Assembly (NCBI GenBank): GCA_946811185.2
Contig: OX328112.1
Location: 15,977,215-16,041,214 of the forward strand
Origin: Hippopus hippopus
Taxonomy: Eukaryota; Mollusca; Bivalvia; Cardiida; Cardiidae
Length of the DNA stretch: 64,000 nt
Direction of reading: 5' to 3'
The notes under the pieces were generated by a model. It did no database searches and was not told the origin of the DNA. It saw only the letters and a list, made by a program, of their open reading frames with translations. This document shows positions 1 to 10,005 of this stretch, piece after piece. Every line of letters begins with the position of its first letter. Position 1 is the first letter of the stretch. A program made the translations under genes and the position numbers.

Positions 1-175
1 TTATGGATCCATAAAATTCATCTAGTCTAACAGTCGACTGGACCTGGAGGTAAAATGGTCCTATGACATGCAGAAAATTTATAAATAACAAAAAATTTCT
101 ACCCACGCCAGCCTGTTCGCTGGGTCGAAACTTTTTGCTGATGCATTGAGTCTTCTTTTCACATAGCATGGGTCT
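1..175 (-). mobile_element. GC-core MITE family B, truncated copy
   Basis: Family B elements begin near GAGCCATGCTCTG and end CAGAGCATGGCTC, are about 260 bp long, and hold a palindromic core plus a GGATCCATAA module. This copy enters the window at the GGATCCATAA module and ends at the 'ttttcacatagcatgggtc' terminus. Its core palindrome has decayed to 'cacgccagcctgttcgctgggtcg'. No coding content. Bases 176-414, presumably intron of the following channel gene, hold nothing recognisable. Confidence 0.75.
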
Positions 176-414
176 TTAATGGGGCTTTACAAGCTTTTCA
201 GGGGACCGACTTCCTTGTCTTGTAATTATGTCGTCAGATTGTTAACCAAGAAATAATCACTCCGCCTTTTATTTTTTATCGTTTGGAAGACATAAGACGT
301 TAGAAACAATTGCTGCAAACTTACTCTCAAATTTTGTCGTCTGGTAAAGAGTAAAAATTTTTAGTGAACTAATACGAGTAACATAAAATAATAATTATCT
401 CTGACTCTTTCCAG

Positions 415-1287
415 ATATGGTCCATTATCTTTTTGTTCGTCGCTATTATCAGCGTGGTTCTCAACGTTATCTGGCTCGAAAGTTGGGTTCGAGTAGACGC
501 TTATTTGATGCCTTACGTCAAGCAAGGAAGCGCAACATACAATGAGAAAATCCGTAGACTTCTGATGACTGATCCCCATATCGTATTGCTGGGTTTAGAC
601 TGCTTCTGTACCTTGTTCTTCGCATTAGAAGTCTGCATCCATTTTGTCGTGTGTCCCAACAAGAAGCGATACTTTCACGACTGGTTCAGTGTCATCAAGG
701 CGATTTTGTCCCTCTGTATGGTTTACAGCACAGTCTATGAAATCAGGAAAGACTGGTTATCGAATGACAATGTTGCTCTCATCTGGTTTCTCGTCAAGAG
801 TATGAACACACTCTGAGCATTACTGATCTTCAAACTGATAAAGCTAAGTAGCACTTTGAATACTGTGTTTCTGTCATTCATAGATTGTCAGAAAGAACTT
901 TACTTTCTTGTCCTGATGCTGTTCCTCATGATGATAATGTATGGCGGCCTAATCTTTGCATTTGAGATGGACAGCGACATGTTTCCTAATACGACCACAT
1001 CCATGTGGTGGGCTCTTATCACCATGACAACGATAGGATACGGGGACTTTCACCCAACCAGACCGATGGGATACCTTGTTGGAATGAGCTGTGCGGTCGA
1101 AGGCATTATGATGATAGCTCTACCTGTTGCCGTGATTGCGTCTCAGTTCTCGAAGTTCAAGGATAGATTTAATGATCTACAACAACATTTGGAGGCCATT
1201 AAAGAAGAAAATTCTAGGAATGAAAATATCACAGACTCTGATGAGACACCCGAAACTGGTGTAGAGCTCATGGAAAACTCATCTTAG
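415..1287 (+). pseudogene. Kv3/Shaw-like potassium channel, membrane-domain exon with in-frame stop
   Basis: Voltage-gated K+ channel pore subunit. An AG acceptor (ctttccag) precedes 415, and the reading frame then covers S1, S2 (ending CPNK), S3, S4, S5, the pore helix WWALITMTTIGYGD and S6, ending with TAG at 1285-1287. A single TGA at 814-816 lies in S4, exactly where the tandem paralogue at 8875-9714 has CGC (Arg). Everything on both sides stays in frame, so this is either a very young pseudogene, a null allele, or a base error. The T1 (BTB) exon would lie left of the window, since the paralogue has it on a separate exon with a phase-0 junction. S6 reads LPVAV, without the second proline of the usual PVP. 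The acidic C-terminal tail (SRNENITDSDETPE) differs from the paralogue. Confidence 0.85.
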
Positions 1288-1320
1288 GCAACATTCTGAT
1301 TGGCTAAAAAATTAACAGAT

Positions 1321-1547
1321 TTAATCTTTACTAAATGAGGAAATTTTAGACAAATCCAGATTGAAAGTATTTGCAGATGACAAGATAAATATGATTCAGA
1401 AATTGAAAGTTGCTTTGGAAAGAATAGAAGACATTGTGGAAAAAGGAGAAAATGCTGGTTACCAGCATTTTCCCGTTTTCCAACAATGTTTTCATAAGGC
1501 TCTTTTCTCGGGTCGTTAAAAGTCGTGATTGTGTGAATAGGGGCTAA
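1321..1547. mobile_element. TTAA-MITE (family A) copy
   Basis: Starts TTAATCTTTAC just behind the channel stop codon. It has the diagnostic internal blocks 'gaaagtatttgcagatgacaa', the central hairpin around 'gaaaatgctggttaccagcattttc' and a decayed right end (gggctaag). It may lie in the 3' UTR of the channel gene. The family is described at 49137-49365. Confidence 0.85.
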
Positions 1548-1837
1548 GAAGATATTTCATGGAGAAAAATTTTTTTTTTTTTTACAATTTCAGGTCATTT
1601 TGACAAAAATGTTAGAAAATACTAGTACCCGACTATCTGACTCAAAAACTAAGTTTGTAGTCAGCCCCAGCATAAACAAAATACTGGTTACTGTTGATCA
1701 ACGTATTATAGGAAAGGAGAAAATGATGGATTAAAAAGGAGAGTGCATATTCTAATAAAAAAAAATGCATTTTTGTTACCGTTATCCATTATTAATTAAA
1801 CTTTTACCAAAAGATCTCATGTTTGTTCGACCCCGGG

Positions 1838-1978
1838 TAAGAAACCCTTAGAAAACATTTTGGGGAAAGGAAATATGCTGGTAACCATAATTTTCTCCTT
1901 TTCCTGTAATGCTTGCTCCGCTGTCAAATTTTGAGGCGCTTTCATTTTGTCGTCAGCAAATCGTACAAAATGGATTTT
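1838..1978. mobile_element. TTAA-MITE partial copy
   Basis: Contains 'agaaaacattttggggaaagg', the half-hairpin 'atgctggtaacc' and 'gtcgtcagcaaat', but no termini. The following stretch to about 2420 holds no gene or recognised repeat. Confidence 0.7.
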
Positions 1979-2420
1979 TAAAAACATCTGAAAAAGAGGT
2001 TAATAAGTTGTATGTATGTACATGTAGGTTGCAAGGTTGCGCATGCGCACAATACCTGCAAGTGTGACTATTGCTTCAAGTTTAGCTTTTACTTATAGGT
2101 GGATCAAATACTTTCTATTTCATTTTCAGTTCATTTTTTTTCTTGATCCGTTATCGTATTGCATCAGTTTACCGAGCGAAACTCTGTTTTTATGAATAAT
2201 TCACATGACTGTATTTGTTTATCTGATTGGTGTGGAATATTATATAAGCAGAAAAAGCAATTTAACGATGTGAACTGTGTCATAACTTTGATCTCCAGGG
2301 TTATCTCCATGAAACTGGCATCCATCTAGTCATTTACCCACCACATCTAACTACCCATCAACCCTCCGATCGTTCGTTAAGAGAGAGGGAGGGCTGGCAG
2401 GGACGGAGGGAAAAAAGAAA

Positions 2421-2634
2421 TTAAACCTTATACCGCTAAAAAAGTGAACTGAAACTTTCAAACCGATAGGAAAAAAAAAACACAAATTTTACTATTTAAA
2501 AGGTATTTTTGAGGAAATATATCTCCTTATCGGACAGTATAGATCAAAGATCAGACTGCACGTCATGTGCAGTCTGATCTTGATCTACACTGTCCACAAA
2601 AAGTCCTTGAGTCGCGCTTAGCAGCCTTAGGACT
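2421..2634. mobile_element. Palindromic MITE family D copy
   Basis: Family D has TTAA-type ends, a variable left arm ('gaacttt-aa-ccgatag', poly-A rich) and a long hairpin built from CAGTRTAGATCAAAGATCAG, ACTGCACGT and its complement, ending in 'gcgcttagcagcctta'. Here the hairpin arms span about 2534-2595. Confidence 0.8.
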
Positions 2635-2748
2635 AAACAACACCACCAACAACAAACTATAATACAGGAAAAAAGGATGTGGAACGCCTTCTCCCTTCCT
2701 TTAGGCCTACATAAGCTATGGTCACACTCGCACTCACATATAGACTAA

Positions 2749-3062
2749 GCCGAGTTCCGGTAGCTCAGTCGGTAGCATACAGGACTTGAGAACAGGGGGT
2801 CGCTGGTTCGACCCCCGGCTCAGCCAAAATCTTTCCGAGGATTGACGATAGTCATTGTAACAGGATTCATCCCTCTCTCACCCCTGACCATTGTTTCGAC
2901 GATGGTTATGTAGGAAAGCAGCCAGTGGCTTGGAAAGAATATTGTACGGAGTAATGGTAAAAGAAAATCCAGGAAAGCATGGATAGGTGGACTTGCCCCC
3001 GCGATAAACCTGAAATAATGTTGAAAACGGTGTTAAACACCATCCAATCCATCAATAAATCG
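2749..3062 (+). mobile_element. tRNA-derived SINE, family E
   Basis: The head (about 2752-2826) has the Pol III A box TAGCTCAGTCGG and B box GGTTCGACCCC. The body contains 'gattgacgatagtcattg' and 'aagcagccagtggctt'; the tail is 'atgttgaaaacggtgttaaa' followed by a CAATCCATCAAT repeat. Looks close to full length. Confidence 0.9.
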
Positions 3063-3123
3063 ATACATATAATAAACTTCAAAGGATGCTATACCATACC
3101 TCTACCAATGCTCCACACGGCCA

Positions 3124-3244
3124 TGAGGAAGATGGCTTTTGAGAACGGTGGAAAAAGGAGAAAGTGCTTCTAACCAGCATTCTCCTTTTTTCCCGGCAAT
3201 GTTTGCAATACTATCAAACACATCTCATTTAATATGTTGTCTGG
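3124..3244. mobile_element. TTAA-MITE partial copy
   Basis: Central hairpin with diverged loop ('gtgcttctaaccagcattc') directly behind the SINE tail; both termini are missing. Confidence 0.7.
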
Positions 3245-3308
3245 CCAATGTTTTCGATATGAACAAGACCTAGATTTTGTGGGTTGGTGAAGACTTTTAA
3301 AAGCTGTA

Positions 3309-3561
3309 TGAGCCATGCTCTGTGAAAAGGAGAATTAATGCATCTGCAATAAGTATCGACTCCGGTCAGCCTGCGCGGTCCGCGCAGGCTGACCTGAGTC
3401 GAAACTGTTTGCTTTTGGTCAATTATCTGCATGTCAAAGGACCGGTCTACCTCATAATTCTATGGGTTGTTAGACAAAATGGATCCATAATGATATGATG
3501 ACTTGCTTGGTTTTATGCATCATGAAGATGCATTAAACCCCCTTTTGCCGCAGTGCGGTTC
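3309..3561 (+). mobile_element. GC-core MITE family B, complete copy
   Basis: Left end GAGCCATGCTCTGTGAAAAG, core palindrome (GGTCAGCCTGCGCGG and its complement) at about 3364-3396, module 'aaatggatccataatgatatg', and right end 'ccttttgccgcagtgcggttc'. Outer arms are imperfect inverted repeats. Confidence 0.85.
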
Positions 3562-3778
3562 ATATACTCTTTACCTTTATTATATTTCATGTGTCTATTT
3601 TTAGAAATGTTATGAGTAAAGAAATGTCGTAATTTAAGCTGGGGGAATTATTTCCCCGTCACAGTGAATATTTTCCTCCTGCCGAAAATCTGGAACTACT
3701 TTTTTAAGTTTTTTAAGTTTTTAAGTTTTAAAAGTGGCATTCGTTGACAAAATAATCAGAGGAAATATAATACATATA

Positions 3779-3941
3779 TAATTTATTTCATCAGCTTGTG
3801 GTTAATATGGGGAAACATTTGCCTCAAAAGGGAAAGGTCCGCGAAATAACTCGTTCCTTACGGCACTCGTTATTTTCGCATACCTTTCCCTTTTTCGGCA
3901 AATATTTCCCCATATTAACCAAAAGCTGATGAAATAAACTC
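3779..3941. repeat. Long palindrome
   Basis: Two arms of about 70-75 bp, each holding 'atttcatcagctt', 'ttaatatggggaaa', 'gggaaagg' and 'cgaaataactcg', meet at about 3868 ('ttccttacggca'). No coding content. Bases 3562-3778 hold nothing recognisable. Confidence 0.85.
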
Positions 3942-4009
3942 TATTTATTCCTGCTGAGTAAATCCATTTCAGCCAAAATAACAACGGTGTCTCATAAATG
4001 TTATTGGTC

Positions 4010-4209
4010 NNNNNNNNNNNNNNNNNNNNNNNNNNNNNNNNNNNNNNNNNNNNNNNNNNNNNNNNNNNNNNNNNNNNNNNNNNNNNNNNNNNNNNNNNNN
4101 NNNNNNNNNNNNNNNNNNNNNNNNNNNNNNNNNNNNNNNNNNNNNNNNNNNNNNNNNNNNNNNNNNNNNNNNNNNNNNNNNNNNNNNNNNNNNNNNNNNN
4201 NNNNNNNNN
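4010..4209. other. Assembly gap (200 N)
   Basis: Exactly 200 Ns. The ten bases GTTATTGGTC stand directly left of the gap and reappear directly right of it, so the contig ends may overlap rather than be separated. Confidence 0.98.
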
Positions 4210-4236
4210 GTTATTGGTCTTTTTATGCCATTATGG

Positions 4237-4330
4237 TGGTATCAGACTTTGACTGGCAATATATGCACTTTTTGCGCGGTCTGATCTTGATCTAGCCTAC
4301 CCACAAACGCTTCGTAAAAACTCTTAGGTT
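4237..4330. mobile_element. Family D MITE, decayed
   Basis: Shows 'gcggtctgatcttgatct' and 'cttcgtaaaaactcttagg', matching the right half of family D; the left arm is degraded. Confidence 0.5.
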
Positions 4331-4354
4331 TCTATACGGATTACTCCATCTGTT

Positions 4355-4535
4355 TCTGATAAGGGCACTTACCTTCTATCAGTTTAATTGACTATTGCTT
4401 CGACGTTGTTGATGCGGGTAAGTAGCCAGTGGCTCGAAAAATGTTGCATAGTACTGGAAACTTGGAAGGAAAGCAAGGCTAAGTGCACTGGCCCTTGCAA
4501 TATAATTAAACTATATGTTATGTTGACAAACTCCG
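4355..4535 (+). mobile_element. Family E SINE, 5'-truncated
   Basis: Body only: 'tgcttcgacgttgttgatg', 'agtagccagtggct' and 'aagtgcactggcc'. The tRNA head is missing or unrecognisable. The rest up to 5000 holds an (AT)n run at about 4657-4677 and no gene. Confidence 0.65.
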
Positions 4536-5002
4536 TATAAAACAGCAAAACAATATTAACACCGCAAGTATGAACCCCGCTAGATAGTGCTGATGATATC
4601 GGAATATCTCATTGTAGTAATACAGGTATACATAGGGTTATTATAGTAATTAATTTTATATATATATATATATATATGTCTTAACTCTCCACACTATGAT
4701 GTAAAGTTCACAATAACCCGATGGATAAGTAAGAGCGCCCTATACGCACATAATTCTGTTTTCATTATCTCGTCATGGTACATGATTTTAAACCTGTATT
4801 CCTAAACAATAACAATAATATAAACCGATAATGAAAGGTTTATCGCGTGGAAGCTATATTAAAGATAAGAACGCGCTAATATGCTGTTCTAAAACATATC
4901 GCGTGATTTGCGCCAAATTTGTTGTGTCGTCTGCAAATGCTTGTAATAAAGACTATTCTAAAGTTTTGTCCGGTAAAAGAATTAACGCTAAACTTAACAA
5001 CC

Positions 5003-5178
5003 CCGCGTTTTAACGCCCCTGAAATAAACTGGCTTTTACAAATATTGTGGGAACAGGAGAAAATACTGTAACCGGTATTTTCTTCTTTTCCCACAATATT
5101 TTCTGCCATTTTAAAGACAAATCTTATTATTTGAGCGACAATTAATTTTTCGTCTCTGCAAAAACTTTCAAACTGGTT
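5003..5178. mobile_element. TTAA-MITE copy, left part diverged
   Basis: 'ttttaacgcccctgaa', then a hairpin whose arms changed together (aaatactgtaaccggtattt), then 'tcgtctctgcaaa'. Confidence 0.75.
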
Positions 5179-5182
5179 GGTT

Positions 5183-5400
5183 GAATGGTGTTTAACGCCG
5201 CTTTCGACGTTATTTCAGTAATATCACGGCAACAGCTCTCATATTCAATTATGCCCTGGACTTCCCTAGGACTAGGCTAGGGTTCTGAAGTGTCTTGCTC
5301 AAGGACATTCCTGCAAAAAACCCAGTGCGTCCAGCGAGACTCGAAGCCGGGGCCTCCAGGTTACGAGTCCTACACTTTACCACTCGGCCAACTTGGACAA
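5183..5400 (-). mobile_element. tRNA-derived SINE, family J
   Basis: On the minus strand a tRNA-like head (GGCCGAGTGGTAAAGTG, B box GGCTTCGAGTCTCG) lies at about 5325-5395. The body holds 'caagacacttcagaacc' and the tail 'cgaaagcggcgttaaacacc' lies at the low-coordinate end. The tail is the same as in family E. Bases 5401-5587 hold nothing recognised. Confidence 0.85.
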
Positions 5401-5587
5401 GTCTAAAGTATTTATGTCGAGGTAAAGAGTTAAAATTCATCAAAACAGTCAGTCATTCAGGTATATCACCCAGTACGCTGCAAAACGGAACAAATTTCTA
5501 GGCACCATTCATTGGATTTTCAATCAAGCCGAGACTGCAGTTTTTTGTATCTCTTAGACAGAAATAAATAACAAATAAATTTTGTTC

Positions 5588-5852
5588 GAGCCATGCTCTG
5601 TGAACAGGGGGCTTAATGCATCTGCACAAAGTATCGACACAGGTCAGCCTGCGCAGTCTGCGTAGGCTGACCTGTGTCGATACTTTTTGCTTTTCATCAT
5701 TTTTTCTGCGTGTCCGAAGACCACTCTACCTAATAATTCAGCTGGTTGTTATGTCAATAGGATTTTCTGGATCCATAATGAATTGATGGCTTGCTTGGTA
5801 GGCTACTATGTATCATGGAGATGCATTAAACCCCCCTTTAACAGAGTGTGGC
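5588..5852 (+). mobile_element. GC-core MITE family B, complete copy
   Basis: Both termini are present (gagccatgctctgtgaac ... taacagagtgtggctc). The core hairpin around 5643-5675 and flanking 'gtatcgacac/gtgtcgatac' extend the inverted repeat. Bases 5853-6245 hold no gene; 'gaaaatggattttgtttgtgaaaatgtgat' recurs at about 6077 as a diverged local duplication. Confidence 0.85.
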
Positions 5853-6247
5853 TCATAAAATTTATTAAGCAAGAGGCTGGGGGAAAATGGATTTTGTTTG
5901 TGAAAATGTGATATAGTTGGGAACAGTTCACTGATATTAAATGCACAACAACTCGAACGCTCAGATGAAAATGGTTGCGCTGAAAGATGGAACGAAAAGA
6001 GCAGGCTTACTTGGCTTTGAAGTTTTAAAAAAATAAAATTATAATAAAAACTGTTTATTAAGATAAAGGCTTGCGAAAATGGATTTTATGTGTGAAAATA
6101 TGATGGTTAGGGATATTTAACTGATATTATATGCTCAGGAGTTTGAATGTTGTGCTGACAGGTGAAACAAAAAGAACAGAATAACTTGTCTTGGAAGTTG
6201 AAAAAAAGGCGTGTACTTCAGTATTTTGTAACAAAGGCAAAACAGTA

Positions 6248-6511
6248 TATGGCCTGCAACACGCGAAAAGGGACAGTCGGACATTTGCGTAAAATGTCAT
6301 TCCGGATCAGCCTGCGCAGTCCGCGCAGGCTAATCCGAGACGACACTTTCCGTTGGAAAGCCTGCGCCTTTATGCAATTTTCTATTTTGCCCATGTCTAC
6401 TGAAGGACAAAATCTAATGTAGTCATAAAGTGCCGTCTCGGATTAGGCTGATCCTAGACGAGGCTTTACGCAAATGTCCGAATGCCCCTTTTCGCGTGTT
6501 GCAAGCCATAT
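6248..6511. mobile_element. GC-core MITE family C, complete copy
   Basis: Terminal inverted repeats run ATGGCCTGCAACACGCGAAA on the left and TTTCGCGTGTTGCAAGCCAT on the right. It contains two internal modules, 'acatttgcgtaaaatgtc' and 'tctaatgtagtcataaagtg', and a palindromic core at about 6301-6340. The second core has decayed. Bases 6512-7174 hold no gene; they are the upstream region of the next channel gene. Confidence 0.9.
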
Positions 6512-7174
6512 GTGGTGACTCGAAGTGTTCTTTGAACAAAACAAAGCACATTATAACAATACCTGTTTTGAAAAAGAGAATTAAGATTAAATGACAGAAC
6601 CTACATCAAAGTTTCAATGTTATAACTATTACAATGTTATAATAGTTTTATGCTCCGGCAGTGTCTTTATTGCCGCATGACCTTTTTCGGATGTTTTTAT
6701 AGCCTTTTTGACAATTTGGATCATGCAAATTATTGTGATCTGACATTTTTTATGTCTGAACTTAAGTTTTCTGATTGGATCATAATCTTACTCTTAATTG
6801 CAGGAATAAGTCTTTTTTTATCGAACATTTAAATACGTATACTCAGTGTAAATTATTCTTGTGATGTTCTCTGATGTATAAATGAACTAAGAATTTTTCA
6901 TCTAACTCTAACTCTTCACCTATTTAGAGACATATCATCACATTTTAGGGAGATATCGTAACATTTAGGAGTGTGCGTAACAAGAATTTGCAACAATATC
7001 CGTGGAATATACGGTCTGCCTACGTCAACACTAGTACTGCGTGTTCAAAAATAAATACTGAAGCCAAGAACAATTGATTTTTTAGAGTAGCTGATTAAAT
7101 CTCGGACTTCTAGGATTTGCCGCTAATTCATAGTGCAACACAGTACAAGGAAAGTGAAATAAAAGAGATAAAAA

Positions 7175-7744
7175 ATGGAAATCATGTCTTCACATATAGA
7201 TTCATCCAAACCTGACGATTCTCTATTATCTATAACTTTAAATATAGAGGGCAGGTTTTTTAAAACTACAGACACTGCTATTAATTCTATACCATCAAGT
7301 TTGTTAAGTTCCCTCAACAAAGACTCTAAGCACTTTGATTCTGCAACAAACACTTTTTGCTTTGATAGAGACTCCACCTTATTTCCGCACATTCTAGCAG
7401 CCCATCGGGACGGGGAAATACATGTACCACAACATGTATGTGCGATACAGTTCAAGAAAGAGCTACAATTTTGGAGGATACCGGAAACACTTATTGCGCC
7501 ATGCTGTTGGAGTTATTATTACAGCACCCAGGAGGCCTTGGCGACGTTGGAGAAAATAGCACAGACGCTACCGAAAACAACGGCACTGTCCTCCATCAGA
7601 CGGTTAAATAACTGTCAGAATGTAAAAGAAAATAGAGCTGTGCTGACCGAGGGACCAGATCAGCCGGAATCTTCTGGCAAACATTCTTGGCGTCAGAAGT
7701 TATGGCTTTTCCTGGATGAACCACGGTCTTCTAAAGCTGCTATG
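7175..7744 (+). CDS. Kv3/Shaw-like potassium channel, exon 1 (T1 domain)
   Basis: Residues 1-190 of a complete channel gene. Residues 17-120 form the cytoplasmic T1/BTB tetramerisation domain: LSITLNIEGRFFKT, FDRDSTLFPHIL, then the zinc site of non-Shaker channels, HX5CX20CC, with His83, Cys89, Cys110 and Cys111. 'FKKELQFWRIPET' and 'EPCCW'-like 'APCCW' place it with Shaw/Kv3 rather than Shaker. The ATG at 7175 follows an A-rich leader and is the first in the frame; MEIM offers a second ATG three codons on. The exon ends at M190 with donor GTAAGA at 7745, phase 0. Confidence 0.93.
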
Positions 7745-8874
7745 GTAAGACATTATTTTTTTTTACATCCTTAATCATTCGTTTACCCTGTCACATATTT
7801 TACCTACCAGGATACGTCGCAGGCAAGAAAAACGTCACAAAATCGCCAGCCTACGTAGTCAATACTTCTTTCTAACTCGATATGCCATGGTATATTTTTG
7901 TAGGCCTTCAATTAAAGACACGGCACATAAGTGTAAGCACTACACCCCTTGCATGTCAAACGTGCGCTGCAAAAGCCTAATCGACGTAAGTTGAACACCT
8001 ATTGTGCCATGGGAAGGTGTTTGTAAAATACATGTATGTTGCTTCACAACAGCATAAGTGTAGTATAAAAGGGGTGCTGCTGCACACATACTGCCTTTCA
8101 TTCTGGCCCATGGCAAATCAGTGACATGCGAAGTGCCATATCCGAGGGTATTAATGGTATTTATGCCACGTACATCTCGCAGCTGTGTCGTTGCCGGTGC
8201 TCTGTAAAAGTATTTGTCGCGCTGTAAGAAAACTAGTAAAGCACATTTCGATGATTTTTTGGCATTCAAAGGTCACGTGATAAAGAAAAATTTCTTGACT
8301 TTTCCTCATTATTTTAAAGATAACGACCTCGAAGAGGTCGAAGTTTAAGTCTAAATAGTATTTTTGATTTTTACTGCCTTCGACGTCTGTGAAACGAATG
8401 CCAACTATCGTAACATAGCCGCGTCTAAACCTATCCAATGCTACAATGACACAACACATAAAGACTAAACGCCTCGAGCAAATGGAACGTTAACGCCATT
8501 CCAGTCTATTACACCCTACGCCTCACTTCACTGTATTTTATGTCTCTAGATCTTTACAGGAACCTACTCGTCATACAAACTTATCATACATATTTTACGT
8601 CCTTGAACTTTGAACTTTGAACACAGAACGCCGCATTGTTTGGGTGTTTGAACCGCTTTAAGGGTTTTGTTTCATACGCCGCTCACGTGGCAAGTTACGT
8701 AATGAAGAGATGAGGTAAAAAAGCTTTTCCCACATGTTTTTCTACCCTTTTATAGACAAATCCCATCATTTGACCCATAATCTAACTTGTCGTCTGCAAA
8801 TGGTTTTTATTTTGGACAAGGGTAATATTTTGTCCTCAGGTGAATAGTTAAATATGTTTTTGTAACTTTTGCAG
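7745..8874 (+). other. Intron of the Kv-like gene
   Basis: Donor gtaaga, acceptor tttgcag. The middle holds no recognised repeat up to 8717; a partial TTAA-MITE occupies its last part. Confidence 0.85.
8718..8851. mobile_element. TTAA-MITE right-half copy in intron
   Basis: 'cccacatgtttttctaccct', 'cttgtcgtctgcaaatgg' and right end 'gaatagTTAA'. It lies only 23 bases upstream of the exon 2 acceptor and so may carry the branch point region. Confidence 0.8.
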
Positions 8875-9714
8875 AATTGGTGTTTTACCTTCGTGATGGT
8901 GGCCATCCTCAGCGTTGTTTTGAATATCATCTGTCTGGAAAAAAACCTCCGAGTGGACCCATACTTGACTCCCTTCGAGTATCAGGGAAATATTACCTTC
9001 AATGACAAGATATACAGGCTTCTCATGACAGATCCACACAAAGTAGTTTTTGGGTTGGATTGCTTCTGTACAGCGTTCTTTGTCACAGAGCTGTGTCTGC
9101 ATTTTGTCACGTGCCCAAACAAGAGACACTATTTCTATGACTGGTTTTACGTTACAAAGGCATTTTTATCCTTCTGCATGGCGTTCAGTCTGATTTTTGA
9201 ATTCCGAAAAGACTGGTTACGGAATGGCGAGACAGTAGTAATTTGGTTCATCATTAAGAGTATGAATACATTACGCGTGACACTAATTTTTAAAATCTAC
9301 AAGATCAGTGGCATTCTAAATGTCCTGTTCCTTGCTCTAACTAACTCTCTCAAAGAACTTGGTCTTCTGTTGTTTGTTTTGTTCCTTATGGTAATCATGT
9401 TTGGAGGACTTATTTTTGCTTTTGAAATCGACACCGACATGTTTCCTGATATAACTAGATCCGTCTGGTGGGCTCTGATCACTATGACAACAATAGGGTA
9501 TGGAGATTTACATCCTACACAGCTCAGCGGGTATATTGTTGGGTCGTGTTGTGCTCTCGTTGGCATTATGACAGTAGCATTGCCAATCGCAGTGATATCA
9601 TCTCATTTTTCTACGTACAAGGATCGAAGTGATAATCTTATGAAATATCTGGAAGCTGTTAAAAGAGAACAATCTGAGAGAGACCACTGTGAAAGTTTAC
9701 ATTGTCGGCTGTGA
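8875..9714 (+). CDS. Kv3/Shaw-like potassium channel, exon 2 (membrane domain)
   Basis: Residues 191-469, joined in phase 0. S1 about 194-210, S2 about 248-268 (Glu262, then CPNK), S3 about 281-299, S4 about 317-336, S5 about 350-375, filter TTIGYGD at 395-401, S6 about 408-432, and a short charged tail ending HCESLHCRL. Pore features predict a K+-selective subunit. Three things are odd. S4 keeps only Arg324, Lys330 and Lys333 of the usual five to six basic residues. The S3 aspartate of the charge-transfer centre is Lys285. The S6 PVP bend is P427-I-A429. The whole protein (469 aa) has normal Kv length. Its paralogue lies about 8.5 kb upstream on the same strand. No direct evidence shows whether it is a conducting channel or a modulatory subunit. 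Confidence 0.93.
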   Translation, partial: NWCFTFVMVAILSVVLNIICLEKNLRVDPYLTPFEYQGNITFNDKIYRLLMTDPHKVVFGLDCFCTAFFVTELCLHFVTCPNKRHYFYDWFYVTKAFLSFCMAFSLIFEFRKDWLRNGETVVIWFIIKSMNTLRVTLIFKIYKISGILNVLFLALTNSLKELGLLLFVLFLMVIMFGGLIFAFEIDTDMFPDITRSVWWALITMTTIGYGDLHPTQLSGYIVGSCCALVGIMTVALPIAVISSHFSTYKDRSDNLMKYLEAVKREQSERDHCESLHCRL

Positions 9715-10005
9715 GTATATATAAACGACACAGGATGTAATGTGAGCCAAGTACACTGACCAAGATCTTTAAAAGCGCCATCGTCCATTTCTAAGAATTA
9801 CAGTAATTATTATTAATACTGGTCAGAAAAATCAGCAGAATTGAAATAGGTTACTCCATTTTATTTCAATCCTTTGTTTTATTTCAGAAACATTTCAAAA
9901 AATAAGTTAAAAAAATAAGTATCTATATAAATGATTTTATTTTATTTATTTGTATCGCATTAAATTAATCGGACGTCTTCAGGCAGGAAATTCTTTGACA
10001 ATGTG
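9715..10005. other. Downstream region of the Kv-like gene
   Basis: AT-rich, with several ATAA/TTTAT strings but no clear AATAAA within 100 bases of the stop; no repeat recognised. Confidence 0.5.

Noticed and set aside
2752..2826. A functional tRNA gene
   Set aside because: A and B boxes are present, but the sequence continues into a SINE body and tail that recurs at six other places; it is a SINE head.
6162..6422. ORF of 86 codons
   Set aside because: It lies mostly inside a family C MITE; the reading frame follows the palindrome, not a gene.
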